Source: Gnetum montanum
Taxonomy: Eukaryota > Streptophyta > Gnetopsida > Gnetales > Gnetaceae
Direction: 5' to 3'
Length of the DNA stretch: 64,000 nt
Assembly: GCA_015680685.1 (NCBI GenBank)
Contig: MNCI01002337.1
Coordinates: forward strand, 126,905 to 190,904
Shown here: piece after piece, positions 1 through 10,471 of the stretch
How the letters are laid out: each line of letters opens with the position of its first letter
Numbering within the stretch: position 1 is the stretch's first letter
Notes under the pieces: model-generated
What the model saw: only the letters and a program-made list of their open reading frames with translations
The model's database searches: none
What the model was told of the DNA's origin: nothing
Translations under genes and position numbers: made by a program

Positions 1-1090
1 TTCTTCTTTTGCCACACACTTGATTAGCTTTTGGATCTGATGGGTTCCTAGTTCATATAATTGACCTTGAGCATACATCCTAAGGGTCTCTCTTGTTTGA
101 CTATGAAGCCCATCTATGATGTGGAAAAGTTGCTCTTCTTGAGAGAAACCATGGCCTAGAGATTTATTTAGTAGAGAATAGTATCTATCTAGGGCCATAT
201 CCAAGGGTTTATGTTGTTCTTGTTTCCATCCTTGGATTCATTTTCTTAGGTTGGACATCCTTGCATATGTTTGGTATTTCTCATTAAAGAGTTCTAGCAT
301 TGTGGACCATCGATGGATTGAATTTAGTTTCAACGATCTATACCAAACTATGGCTTTGTCTATTAGTATCCTAGAAAAGATCTTAAGATTTTTCCACCCA
401 CTTTCAATGTTTTGTAAGACACTGGCATCATGGAAGGCCTGCAAATGATGCTGTGGATCAGAATCATAGCCTCCCACAAATTTAGGAATGTTATTCATAT
501 CAAGCCTTTTGATGCTACTTTCTTTCTAATGCTTATGGGTATTTTAACTACCTTTGTGATTTGCATCATGCTCTTAGTGGCCAACAAGGATTCACTATCA
601 TCAAACATGTTGTGGTGAAAATTTCTATTTCTATTTGTTTAATTGTGACAATTTTTTCTATGCTCATTTTAATGTCTTTGATTTTTCCCTTGGTTTTGAT
701 TTCTATTTTTATTTCAACCCCATAGTGAAGCTCTATTTCTATACCTATGCTCATCTTCTTCAGAACTAGATGTTGAAGAGGAAGATGAAGATGAGGAATT
801 AGGAGAGTCACCATGGCTTCTATGGTGTTTCCCATGGTCCCTTGATTTATCATTTCTAGGTTTGGAGAAGGTCCTAGGCCTTGAGGCCTCCCCTAGTCTA
901 GGACTTCATCTCTTCTAGGATTGTCTACCATAGGTGAATGTAGTCCTTGAGTGTAGTCAGGGTGGTCATGAACATATGAAACTCCTGCATGAGGTTGATC
1001 ACTCCAATTTTCTTCAACATATATCTCATTAGTTCTCCAATGAATATTCTCCATATGATGCATTATTGCTTCCTTGTGAAAGAGACATTT
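1..1090 (-). pseudogene. gag: gag remnant of Athila-like element E1 (partial)
   Basis: Ty3/gypsy capsid-type gag read on the minus strand; the remaining gag and any pol lie beyond the left edge. The retrotransposon gag core is clear at about 1-420, with the words WYRSL, STMLELFNEKYQTYAR, LDMALDRYYSLL and HIIDGLHSQTRETL. Upstream (about 560-1060) is a low-complexity stretch rich in Ser, Asp, His and Arg that also begins the gag of E4 and E6. Several stops and frameshifts break it. The gene starts about 100 bp inside the PBS, as in its relatives. It would form the virus-like particle that packages element RNA. Family assignment is secure; function is lost. Confidence 0.85.
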
Positions 1091-1193
1091 TTGTTAGTTA
1101 ATGATGTGTGTGACTTAATATTTTCTGAAAGATAAATCGTTAATGCATTTACAATGATCATGTATGATATAGCTAATCTAGATAACTAGCACC

Positions 1194-1213
1194 ATCCCTA
1201 GCAATGACACCAA
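1194..1213 (-). other. primer-binding site of E1 (tRNA-Asp type)
   Basis: Immediately inside the LTR. The minus strand reads TTGGTGTCATTGCTAGGGAT, a decayed form of TTGGCGCCGTTGCCGGGGAT. The latter is complementary to the 3' end of plant tRNA-Asp and is the usual primer site of Athila/Tat elements. The differences are mostly C-to-T or G-to-A, as expected after cytosine methylation. Confidence 0.8.
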
Positions 1214-2058
1214 TGATGAGCAGAGAGTTACCCCCTACATCCAACCATACGAATCACAAGCGTTCGCACATGATTCGGTCAAATTTTGTGGATGGGACTA
1301 GTTGTGGCATCTAGATCATTATGCCTTGATTGCACTTCACTGTCTTCCCACTTGGACTAGTGGTAGCTTTGTCATGTATGGTTTAGTCCAAAGTGAGGCA
1401 TATGATTCTTAATGTTGTTTAGGCCTTAGGCTACTCCTAATGATAATAAATAAATCAATTATTTAACTAATTAGCAATAGAAAGTAAAGTCTAAACTAGC
1501 CTATGGTAATGAGTATTTGTGCCTAACTTGCCATACACATCTTGAACCCACATATCCACTAGTGGGATTACCAAGCATTATGCTACTGAGTGAACCAAGC
1601 GAATACATGTTTATGCTCAAAACAAGTTGTGCTCACTTTGCCAATTTCATTAACATGCATAGAAACGTCAATATTAACTAAGTACATGAAACATAAATTA
1701 CATGGAAAGTAAATTTAAACTAAGTCAAAGTGCTACAATGAATAAGAATCAATCTTGTTCTTATTGCTATTCATGGAATGTGTCCAGATACATTGCCACT
1801 TGAATAAGATGTGGTACAACCAACTTAGATCCACACTGCGAGCCTCACTAACTATTCTCTAAGACTATGAAATAAAAATGCAAGAGTTCAGATACTCTAT
1901 TGACCAAAGAATTCCATAAACAGGATTGTGAATGTGTATTTATAGATTTTATTATTGGGTTGCATCAATGAGGCCCCATAGATGCAACAAATGCTACATC
2001 AATGGGGCAACACCACATAGACAAGGGCCCATCAATGTGACACTTTGATGCTTCATCA
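1214..2058 (-). mobile_element. 5' LTR of E1 (U3 array of CATCAATG type)
   Basis: LTR of about 845 bp, running from TGATGAG (its 3' end) to TCATCA (its 5' end). It abuts the PBS on the left and the LINE block on the right. A TATA box (TATAAATA on the minus strand) lies at 1937-1944. Between it and the LTR start (1961-2058) is a cluster of CATCAATGGG/TTGATG words instead of the GATATCG words of most LTRs here. The same U3 type occurs in E3. The element sits in the LINE block, so it is younger than that block. Confidence 0.85.
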
Positions 2059-2539
2059 AGCTTCAACTATTTTTGAACATGCTCTAATTTTTTCCAATTA
2101 TGAAATTGAAATTGAAATTGAATTTTATTACATTTATAGAGATCCAAAGGGATGTGTTGGATAGATGAAAAATACAGAGCATGATTTTTAAAGATGTCAT
2201 TTACAAAGTTACCAAGTGTTCTTCATTGTATCTTGAATAGCTCAACAAGATTATAAATTACAATATTTCATTTTCTTTGAATACCTTCCATATACTTCCA
2301 ATTATGTGTGGATGACAAAGGATTATCTTGTTTAACTCCTATTAAACTTTTGATAATTATTTCTTCTTTAGTAAGATTATCTTTAATAAGAATGTTAACC
2401 ATATCATAGATTATTTTAGTAGTAGAAAGGAGATCTTATAAAATGTTAATGCTATTCATTCTCTTCGAAGGTTTATTTTAAGCAACAAATCATAAGCCAT
2501 AGAAAAATCAACAAACTAGATAAAAGTCTTACAGTTGGG

Positions 2540-2775
2540 GCTTTTGCTTTTTCGACAAAATAATGCAAAGTTATCAAATGGTCCAAGTAGAATGATTTCT
2601 CTTGAAGCCTACTTGCAATTGAGCATAAAGACTTGGCATTTCTACCAAGGAACTAATTTTATTTTGTAAGATAGTGCCTAATAGCTTAGTGAAAAATGAA
2701 TTGATTAAAATAAATGGGTAATTATCAAGGTCTTTTCTATCTTCCTTTTTGAAAAGCAAAACTACTCAACTACAA
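2540..2775 (-). pseudogene. LINE reverse transcriptase fragment, copy 1
   Basis: The minus-strand frame holds LLFKKEDRKDLDNY, a decayed RPI-LLNS segment, KLLGTILQNKISSLV and QVGFKRNHST. These are the consecutive motifs of a LINE RT finger/palm region (KKGDR..NYRPI, K....NR, Q.GF...ST). It reads on into a degraded F-DF-MAYD segment that corresponds to the D-containing palm motif. The C-terminal half including the YADD region is deleted in this copy but traceable at 43900-44700 in copy 2. It would copy element RNA at a nicked target. Confidence 0.8.
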
Positions 2776-3399
2776 CATCAAGAGTAATCCAAACCATGAT
2801 GAAGCCCCTTTATTAAGAAGGTTGCAAGCTACTTTTTACACCAATAGACCATCGCAGTAAAGAAGCTCTGCTTGTAATCCATTAACATCAACACCTTTCT
2901 CAAAAGACAAACTTTAAATTCCTATAGAAATATCATCAAGGAACAACTTAAAAATACTAGAGTTATCTTGCACAGAGAAGGGAGCCTTTTAATTAAACAA
3001 GATTTTGAAAAAAGCTTGAATAGTAGATAAGGAAAATTCCAAAAATTTTGCTATCAATCTTGGAAAAAATTCCAAAGGCTTGCTAGATTACATTTGAGCT
3101 CATTGATCATTCTTTCTTATTCTTTTTTAATGAACTTATTTTTAAAAAATTGAATAAGCTTTCTATAATTCTTTAGTAATGAAACATCCAATTGTAAAGC
3201 TAAAATATCTTTACAAACTATCAAATAATTGACATCAAACTAATTTTTTTTGCAGGTAGGCCTCTTCTTAATTTGCATTTAAGTAACTATAGCCAAAAGA
3301 ACATTAGTCAAATCTAGTTCATTTTTATTGTTGACCAACATATTAGCCATTCTTATTTGAAAATCCTAATGAAGATCTTTGGTGAGATAATGAGTTCTA

Positions 3400-4230
3400 T
3401 ATTTAGTTAGTGAATATGAAAAATTAAAGAAACAATAGTGAATTTAAGATAATGATAAAGAGATTCTGGAAGTTTTTCTTCTACTTGAAATTTTTCACTG
3501 CGTATATATTATCATGACTAGATAAGAGAAGATCAATGCAAGACTTACCTTAATGTCTAGTAAAGGTGAAATGATAAGAGAAAAGAAAATTGTTGATGTC
3601 ATTAAGCATTAAAAACTTAAAGTAATGGCTTCATTCTAAGAAATGAATAACCCTTTGATTTGTAATATGATTAGTAGATGATCTTTGGTGAACTAAAAAG
3701 AGCTATCTACTAAACTTTAATTAAGGATTCTACACAAGCCTTAAGGTTTGATTTTTTCTAACATGAGCATTAAAATCCCAACCAAGAAAAACTTTACCAA
3801 TCCTAGAGAATTCTATAATATATTGACCATAGTGCTAAAAAGGATGCTCTCATGAAAGATTAGCAAATTTGTAAATAGAAGAACCTCTAAATTGCCTTAA
3901 ACTTTAACTAACAAATATTGGTTATTATCATCATCTCTGTGCACCTTAATAGAAGATTTTTGGATTTTCTAATTAAACAAGAAAGACCACTAGAATGTCT
4001 ACCCATTGCATTACAATGCTTATTTTTAATTGAAATAATATGAAAGATTAGAATAAATATAGTCAAAAAATTTTCTTCTTTTCAAGTTTTAGCAAAAATA
4101 AATAAATCAAAATCACTGAAGAAATAACTAGTATCTAAAGTAGCAACTTTATTAGGAAATGAACCTTCAACATTAAGAAAACCACATGTAATCGTAGAAA
4201 ATCCCTATTTTGGAGGATTTTGCCTTTCTT
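3400..4230 (-). pseudogene. LINE AP-endonuclease remnant, copy 1
   Basis: The minus strand carries a GFLNVEGSF-NKV-LDTS segment with FFSDFDLFIFAKTW, matching the start of LINE endonucleases (N-x-x-x-L..K......D.....ETW). Further on is a SYHFTFTRH-KSCIDLLLSSHDNI segment, matching the C-terminal [F/W]T...SRID...SS motif. Several frameshifts separate the blocks. The same blocks are a little clearer in copy 2 at about 45400-46200. The enzyme would nick target DNA to prime reverse transcription. Confidence 0.65.
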
Positions 4231-4249
4231 CGATAACTACAATATATTT

Positions 4250-4860
4250 ATAATTCAAGTAAGCAACTTTACCTTCAACATGAGCTTGTTTAACTTTTTG
4301 TCATTCTTTCTACTTTTTTGCATATCCTTTTTGGTAAGATCTTCATTAAACCAAATAGATTGTCATTTAAAGATACTTCTATTGTTCAAAATCTTATCTC
4401 TTCCACACCAATCAGCAAACTTAACAAGAATATTTTGATATTTATCCTCTTCTAACTAGGTCTATTTGGACTAAAAATTGAGGTAGATGTAATATACATT
4501 TTTTCATGAAGAAATCTAGCATGACCTACAAAAGATCCTCATCTTGTTCTTCGAGAATTCCCACAATTTGAAGATTTTGAATCTTGTCATGTTTTTCTTC
4601 ATCTTCACACATTTTCTCAATAACTACTTCTAAGCTTGAATGAGCGATTATTATTTTTGGTTCAAGGGAATCCAACTTTAACCATAGAGTATCTATATTA
4701 GTTTGACCTTAAGTTTCTTTAATATTTGAAAATGAATCTTTCAATTCTACTATTATTAGAATAGTTTGTATTTTTTTTACCATGAATTCAATCATGGATT
4801 CCAATTGCATAATCCTAGAAGCCACGAAATTCAAAATTACAACCATGTTATTCCATTTCT
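4250..4860 (-). pseudogene. LINE ORF1 remnant with coiled coil and RRM-like core, copy 1
   Basis: Minus-strand reading from 4821 downward begins MVVILNFVASRIMQLESM. It continues through a heptad-like stretch (IIVELKDSFSNIKE, SSLEVVIEKMCEDEEKHDKI) into NLQIVGILEEQDEDLL. After a frameshift it reads NILVKFADWCGRDKIL, SIWFNEDLTKK, and later GKVAYLNYKYIVV. This order is that of the L1 ORF1p-like RNA-binding fold found in many animal LINEs: coiled coil, N-x-x-I-x-G-I-E, I-V-x-F..RDKIL, NEDLT, and AYL.Y....V. Two stops interrupt it. Plant L1 ORF1 usually has a CCHC knuckle and a different core, so this type is notable. Assignment rests on motifs only. Confidence 0.55.
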
Positions 4861-5169
4861 CTTATGAAATTGCAAATCCTACCATTAAAACCCTACTTCT
4901 TGTTCATCTTTAAATTACTTGTAATGGAATACATTACTTTCAACTTAGCCTTGACATATAAATGGGTCAAAATCCTAGCAATTGCTACTTCAAAAAAACA
5001 TTTTCCACCTAAGTCACTCAAATTTGTGATCCACCACAAGAATTTCAACATCAAATTAAATGTTAAACTACCAAAAGTCCAAACGAAACCTATGATATAC
5101 AAAATCACTAAATCCTAAATAACCAAAAGCCCAAATTACCAAATTGTTAAATCATCAAAAGTCCATATC

Positions 5170-6560
5170 ACTAAATTTGGGTAGTAATAAGTGTTTTCCT
5201 AGAAAATTACATACTATAATTTGTGAGGATGTTACAACTATTATCTTCATAAATGCCATGTTATTGGAATTTTTCCTATAGTCAATAAAAAAGTTGTTTA
5301 TGAGGAAAAGGAATAATAATTTTCAAAAGAATAATAATAATAATGGTAGTTTTCAACAAGTGCAAATGAAATCTTCTTCAATGAGTTCTTATTCTTTTAC
5401 TAATTCTTTGAAATATAAAGGCACTAGTAAACTCTTGATATCTAAAGCAAATTTCTCTTTAGAAAAAAATAAATTTTAAGCAAGGACTAGTAATAAAAAT
5501 GTTGATGCAGATAAATTTTGCTTAGTGCAACAACAAAAGAACAAGTTTGCAGATACTAAGTTCAATTTAATAACCTCAAAGATTTTTCCTTATCTCTTTG
5601 GTTCTACTACTATTCCAAATGTTTTTTCATTAGACAATGCCTTTTCATCTATATTAGTGACATGGATTATGAGATAATGCCAAGCTTGAAAAATCAAAGA
5701 TGGGGGCCTCCTCCCCTACATCTCAATCTTAGTTTTATCATGGAATGTTTGGGGCCTTTTTGATAGGTTGAGAGTAAAGATTATTGAGTATCTTTGAAAT
5801 TAGTTTTTATTTGCATATTTTCTTGTTCTCCAAGAGATTAATATTTTAGTGCATGATATTAGTTTTATTATTAAATGTATTTTTAAAAAATGCATTATTT
5901 TTTCTACTAGTCATGAAGTTAATAAAGAAGGTGTTGTTATTCTAGTTAATAAAAATTTGAATGGAAAAAGTTTTGAATTTTGGCTTTAATAACCCTAAAA
6001 GAGTTAATGAGTTGCTTGTTATAGCAAAAAAGGAGACTTTAAACTCTATAATATTTATGCTCCCAATAATTTGAAAGATCAATCAAAGGTTTGTAAGTAT
6101 CTTCATCTCTACCTAAATTTCATTTGATTATAATTTCAATATGGTTAAAAGTCATTTAGATAAACTTGGTGGTATTTCTCCTAATATGTATTCTCAATAA
6201 AAATAAGATTGGTACAATTTTAAAGAAAAATATTTTTTTTTCTAATGTCAGCTCTTTATTCCCATATCATTCAAATGAGAAACATTATACTTGATGTAAT
6301 TATTAGTAAGGAAATGATAAAATTTACATCTCTAATGTTTCTTTTTAGAAGCATACAAGAAAAGTAGAAGTGTATACAAATGCTACTTTGTCAAACCATT
6401 TTATCAAACCATTTATATAAAAATGGTTTTGAGATTATCCCTTACATGTTTTTCAAGAAGCCATTAAAAAATGTTTCTCATGTTAAAAATATTAATAAAT
6501 ATGTGATTTTTCTTCTTCCTATGTGTTGGTGTAGGGAAATGACACTGGCTAGAATAGTTT
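5170..6560 (+). pseudogene. L1-like LINE remnant, copy 1 (ORF1 zinc-knuckle end, EN, start of RT)
   Basis: Plus-strand LINE, 5' truncated. At about 5220-5280 a degraded CCHC knuckle (GCYNYYLHK-H) marks the end of a plant-type ORF1. At about 5735-6150 is an endonuclease: LSWNVWGLFDRLRVK, then LVLQEIN, then FKLYNIYAPNN. Near 6250-6360 is the end of the endonuclease with its HYT-C and YNSNV-like words. At 6420-6530 an RT finger fragment appears (FFKKPLKNVSHVKNINKY). A deletion of roughly 0.75 kb relative to copy 2 lies near 6400. Its 5' end faces the minus-strand LINE head to head. Confidence 0.75.
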
Positions 6561-7478
6561 GGTTATGTTTTAGATGGTTGTTGCTCTTTGGCTCCACCAA
6601 GGCACACATATCTCCAAATAGCTATTTACTAGTTTTAATAAGCTAATTATGGCTTTTATTAATATTTAGTTATGTATTTTATTGAAAGTCAAAGGTATTG
6701 TTTGAATTTGTGATTACTTAAAATGAGCTTCCTCTTTTAGCTATTTCCCAATTCTAATTATTTATTTTAAAAAGTTTTTTAATCATTAAGTTCTAAATCC
6801 CACATAGCTATAATAGTAAATGAATAACTTTATGGAAATCATCATTCTATGAATTTGAGCTATTTGCTAACACACCTTCCAAAAACTATATTTGCAAAAG
6901 TCATGCTAAACAGAGCAAAAATCTAAGATCTAAGAAGTATTTATAAAGATCAAACTCATAGTGAGAGTGGCTCTAATTCCACATTAAGATCATTAGAATT
7001 AACACTTCGGAAAGCTATCTTGTTCAATGACAATAATAAAAATAAGCTAAACCTTTATATTTTAGGAAAATATCTTACTCCAAAATATTTTATCTACTAA
7101 AGTATAGCTATGTGTAAATCTAGCTAAGTAAGTAAAAAGCTAGCTAGTGAAATAACAAATTGAGAAAAAACCAAAAGAGAAAAACTAAGCCTATCTTAAA
7201 ATGTTATCATAAAAAATGTCTTTGCAAGATTTTTTTTTATAAAAAAGTTCCCACATCATTTTTACAAGTCTGCTCAAACCTTTATATAGTAGCTTTTGAT
7301 AGCTACAATGGTTATAAATTTATGTCTTGATTAAGTTCACAGTTTCTTTATAGAGTTGTAAATCGTTTGACAATTGTTCAATTACTTGGAAGGCCTTTTT
7401 GATCTTCTAAATTTTTTGATCCTTTATCAGTAGCTATTATAAGATTCTTCCATAATTGAGTAAGACTTTAATCACTTG
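6560..7478. repeat. Unassigned AT-rich part of the duplicated block, copy 1
   Basis: About 0.9 kb with no domain I can name. It matches 58400-59312 closely, base for base over long runs, so it belongs to the duplicated block. Both copies end at the same AATCACTTG next to an LTR. It could be decayed LINE RT or ordinary intergenic DNA. Confidence 0.6.
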
Positions 7479-8212
7479 TGATGAGTGGTGAGGTATCCCA
7501 ACACTCTACCATATAAGCACAAGTGTTCACGTGTGATGAGTAGTGGAGCAATCCCAACACTCTACCATACAAGTCACAAGTGCTAGTGCATGACCATATC
7601 ATAATCCATGGTTGAACAATGTAATTATGCTAGTGATTGATATTAAGTTCATGATAATTTTCTTCTCACCCTAAGTTAGTAAAGTCTAAGTGTATGGTTG
7701 AACTCACAATGAGGCATATGTTATTTCATGTTGCAAGGCTCATTTTACTCCTAAGTGTAAACATAATGAAAATGAAGTTAAACGCTAAATCTAAATCATG
7801 GCAAGAACATAATTCTATTCTATCATATAGTAATGAGCATTTGTTCTTAGCTTACTAGACACATCTTGGACTCATGTAACCATTATTGGAATTACCAAGT
7901 GAATTCACCACTAAGCATATCAAGTGAAACCACTACAGGGTTACCAAATAATTACACTTTAATGCTCGAAACAAGTCATACTCATTTTGCTTTACTAATG
8001 AACAAGTAAAATAAAGTTTTTGAAAAATGTAAATGATTAAGCTAAGAAAATAAGAAAATTATGCTAAGTAAAGAAATGGAACTAAGTGGATGTTGTAATG
8101 ATGGAAAGCAATCTCAATCTTTATTGTTGTTACAAACTACATTTAATAAAATTCACTTAAATAAAGATTCTATTCAACAGCTAAACATCACACCATAGGC
8201 ATTCACTATATT
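7479..8212 (-). mobile_element. 3' LTR of element E2, left part
   Basis: LTR starting TGATGAGTGGTGAGG, with CCCAACACTCTACCATAC wording that sets it slightly apart from the others. The first 55 bp are tandemly duplicated (7479-7533, 7534-7588). The remaining U3 part is at 9052-9250, displaced by a solo LTR inserted at 8212/8213. There is no PBS on its left, so it is the 3' LTR of a minus-strand element whose body lies to the right. Confidence 0.75.
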
Positions 8213-9046
8213 TGATGAATCGTGATTCATTAGGTCACGATATCACACCTACGATATCATGTACGCGATATCGCAGCCTAGCTCACAATATCGTATACGC
8301 GATATTGTGGCTCTTGTGTAGGCCTATAAATACACCTTAGGTGCATGGTGAAGAGAAAGGTTTTTTACTTAGAAATTAGTTTTCATTTTTTTCTTTCTCA
8401 ACCCTTTCTCCTAGTGCATGCTCATAGTGTAATGATTGTAATTGTATGGCATCCTTTGTTCGAGTGTGATGTACTTGGACACACACATGATTGAAAATAT
8501 AGATCGAGATTACTTCATCATTGCAGCATTCACTTAGTTTAATTATTTAATTGTTATTATTATTTATTACTTTCGTAGTTAATATCTCTTCATCCTAAAC
8601 TCCTTAAACATGGAATGAATACGACTTAATCACAAGCATGTAAGTGTGACTACTTGGTAACCTAGTAGTGTACCTAGGCCATGCACTTGGTAATACTAGT
8701 GGTAGTTGTGCATGAGGTCCAAGATGAGTACTAATGATTAAGAAATGGATGCTCATCATACTTAGGCTAGCTTAGATTCTCTTCTCCCTTTTCATCCTAG
8801 CTTAATTAAAGTTATTTTCCATTACCTCTAGGAGTAGCACTAGGTTAGAAACTACATCATACACCTCACTCTAGACTAAACCATATGTGACAAAGCAAAT
8901 ACTAGTCCAGGTGGGAAGACAACGAAGTGCGATCAGTGAGTAACTATCTAGATACCACAACTAGCCCGTCTATGGAGTTTGACTAGATCGTGCATGAAAT
9001 GCTCATATTCGTATGGTTGAGTGTAGGGGTACCTCGCCACTCATCG
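8213..9046 (+). mobile_element. Solo LTR (+) inserted in the LTR of E2
   Basis: Complete LTR of 834 bp, TGATGA...CACTCATCG (final A changed to G). It is flanked by a perfect 5-bp target duplication ATATT (8208-8212 and 9047-9051). There is no internal sequence, so it arose by LTR-LTR recombination. The U3 is only about 112 bp: an array of GATATC palindromes at 8234-8312, then TATAAATA at 8325-8332. It lies in opposite orientation to the LTR it interrupts. Confidence 0.92.
8234..8332 (+). promoter_or_regulatory. U3 promoter: GATATCG array plus TATA box
   Basis: Repeated palindromes (CGATATC, ACGATATCAT, GCGATATCGC, ACAATATCGT, GCGATATTG) separated by TAC-type spacers fill 8234-8312. TATAAATA follows at 8325-8332, embedded in CCTATAAATACAC. 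The array concentrates CpG in DNA that is otherwise poor in it. As the only sequence between LTR start and TATA, it is the likely enhancer. Confidence 0.7.
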
Positions 9047-9051
9047 ATATT

Positions 9052-9250
9052 GCTAACTATGAACACAAAATGTAAGATTTTTCCTAAGACTTGGAATGAA
9101 AAGTTATTGATTGTGTGTGTAAGTGTTGGTATTTATAGGGCTTCACACATCTCGAGACATCGTATCAATGATTATGTAACATGCTTTATGAAATCATTGA
9201 TATGATATCATTGTTGTGATATCATATTCTCCAAGAATTTGACTTTATCA
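9052..9250 (-). mobile_element. 3' LTR of E2, right part (U3)
   Basis: Continuation of the LTR begun at 7479 after the solo LTR. It holds a minus-strand TATA box at 9130-9137 (TATTTATA on plus), a decayed ATATCATTG-type array at 9150-9225, and ends TTATCA at 9250. The following bases align with the region just 5' of the 3' LTR in E4 (AACTCGT-CTTGAGTTAA), so the element body continues rightwards. Confidence 0.7.
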
Positions 9251-9657
9251 TAACACCACAACTGATTGGAAACTCGTCCTTGAGTTAAAACAAAAATAAG
9301 GATAGTGTCCCTTACAAAATTGGGAGCTAGACTCAACTTAACATGGCTAACTAACTATTTACATGACTTAGAATACCTTAGTGGTATTTTTATAAAATGA
9401 TAGAGTAACATGATAAAAATAAAATAAAATTTAAAGTAGTGTGATGTAGTTCATGTTCTAGGCAGTGGAGGCTCTTTCATTAGCTTCTTTCCTTTATTAT
9501 TAGGTCTTTGAAATTGATATCTATTTAGGAGTACCTGAAGGTTTTCCTCTTCTATCCTTTGGTCATGTCCTATCCATGCTTTTTCAATAATGTTGGATGG
9601 AGCAGGTACATCCCATGGACATGGTAGTTGTAGAAACATTTTATTGGCCTTCATGTA
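9251..9657 (-). pseudogene. C-terminal end of the extra ORF of E2
   Basis: Minus-strand frame from about 9690 to 9451 reads FLQLPCPWDVPAPSNI and then KAWIGHDQRIEEE, ending EPPLPRT. The E3 counterpart at 40740-40970 reads MPCPWDIPMSTHIGDAIWT and ends EPPLPQIV. So this is the end of the ORF that follows integrase in this family. The residues upstream of MKANKM are LTR sequence, because E6 is inserted at 9657/9658. No function is known. Confidence 0.65.
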
Positions 9658-10451
9658 TGATGAGTCGTCATTTCGGCAATCGCGATATCGCATACGCGAT
9701 ATTGCAGCCTATCTCCTCATCTATGAATAAGAGGTAGATAGAGGAGTTAGATATAGAAGTTTTTAGAGTTAGTTTTAATTTTAGTTTTCATTTTCTCTCT
9801 CTCAACCCTTTTCCTCTCTGTGTATGCTCAAAATGTGGTGCTTGTAATTGTACGACATCCTTTATTCGAGTGTGATGTACTTGGACATGCACATGACCAG
9901 AAATAAAGATCGAGATTACTTCATCATTGCAGCATTCACTTAGATTAATCATTTAATTAATTATTATTTATTGCTTTCCTAGTTAATCTCTCTCACCCTT
10001 AAACTTATGTTAAAATGTGGAATGAGTATGACTTAATTACGAGCATTTAAGTGTGACTACTTGGTAACCCAGTAGTGTACCTAGGATCTATGCTTGGTAA
10101 TCCCAGTGGTAGTTGTGCACAAAGTCCAAGATGTGTACGGATAATCAAGGAATGGATGCTCATTGCACTTAGGCTAGTTTATATTCTCTCACCCTCTCTC
10201 TCCTAGATTAGTGAATATTAATTTCCATTGCCTTCAAGAGTAGCATTAGATTAGAAACACATCATACATGTCACTTTGGACTAAACCATATGTGACAAAG
10301 TTAATACTAGTCTAGGTGGGAAGACAACGAACTACGACCTAAGGCTAACTGTCTAGATGTCATAACTAGTCCATCTGTGGAGTTTGACCGGATTGCATGT
10401 GTAACACTTGTATTCGTATGGTTGAGTGTAGGGATACCTTGCCACTCATCA
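9658..10451 (+). mobile_element. 5' LTR of element E6
   Basis: LTR of 794 bp, TGATGAGTCG...CACTCATCA, joined directly to a PBS. The U3 array is short (9675-9708: CGCGATATCG, ACGCGATATTGC). The TATA box is degraded to TATGAATA at 9722-9729. An AATAAAGAT polyadenylation-like signal follows at about 9903. It is inserted into the extra ORF of E2. Confidence 0.88.
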
Positions 10452-10471
10452 TTGGCACCGTTGCTGGGGAT
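10452..10471 (+). other. primer-binding site of E6 (tRNA-Asp type)
   Basis: TTGGCACCGTTGCTGGGGAT directly follows the LTR. It differs from the perfect tRNA-Asp complement TTGGCGCCGTTGCCGGGGAT at only two positions, both CpG transitions. This is the best of the plus-strand PBS copies. Confidence 0.9.

Larger units (their letters stand above)
2065..5130 (-). mobile_element. Degenerate LINE, minus strand, copy 1 (animal-style ORF1, EN, RT)
   Basis: Decayed non-LTR retrotransposon. From its 5' end (right) it reads: an ORF1 with a likely coiled coil and RRM-like core (about 4860-4250), an AP endonuclease (about 4230-3400) and reverse transcriptase (about 2770-2560). The 3' end at about 2100 has a short GAAATT microsatellite on the plus strand, a typical LINE tail. 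About 0.5 kb of RT present in copy 2 (43534-47110) is missing here, joined at about 2300. RT and endonuclease wording resembles the CR1/L2/Jockey style more than standard angiosperm L1, but clade assignment needs a tree. Confidence 0.75.

Noticed and set aside
4220-4438. Plus-strand open frame of 72 codons
   Set aside because: It lies antisense to the ORF1/endonuclease of the minus-strand LINE and shows no domain; its low-complexity Phe/Leu content comes from AT-rich DNA.
8234-8312. GATATC array as a CRISPR or satellite array
   Set aside because: Units are short palindromes of variable spacing confined to U3 and the internal promoter; there are no spacers of regular length and no cas genes.
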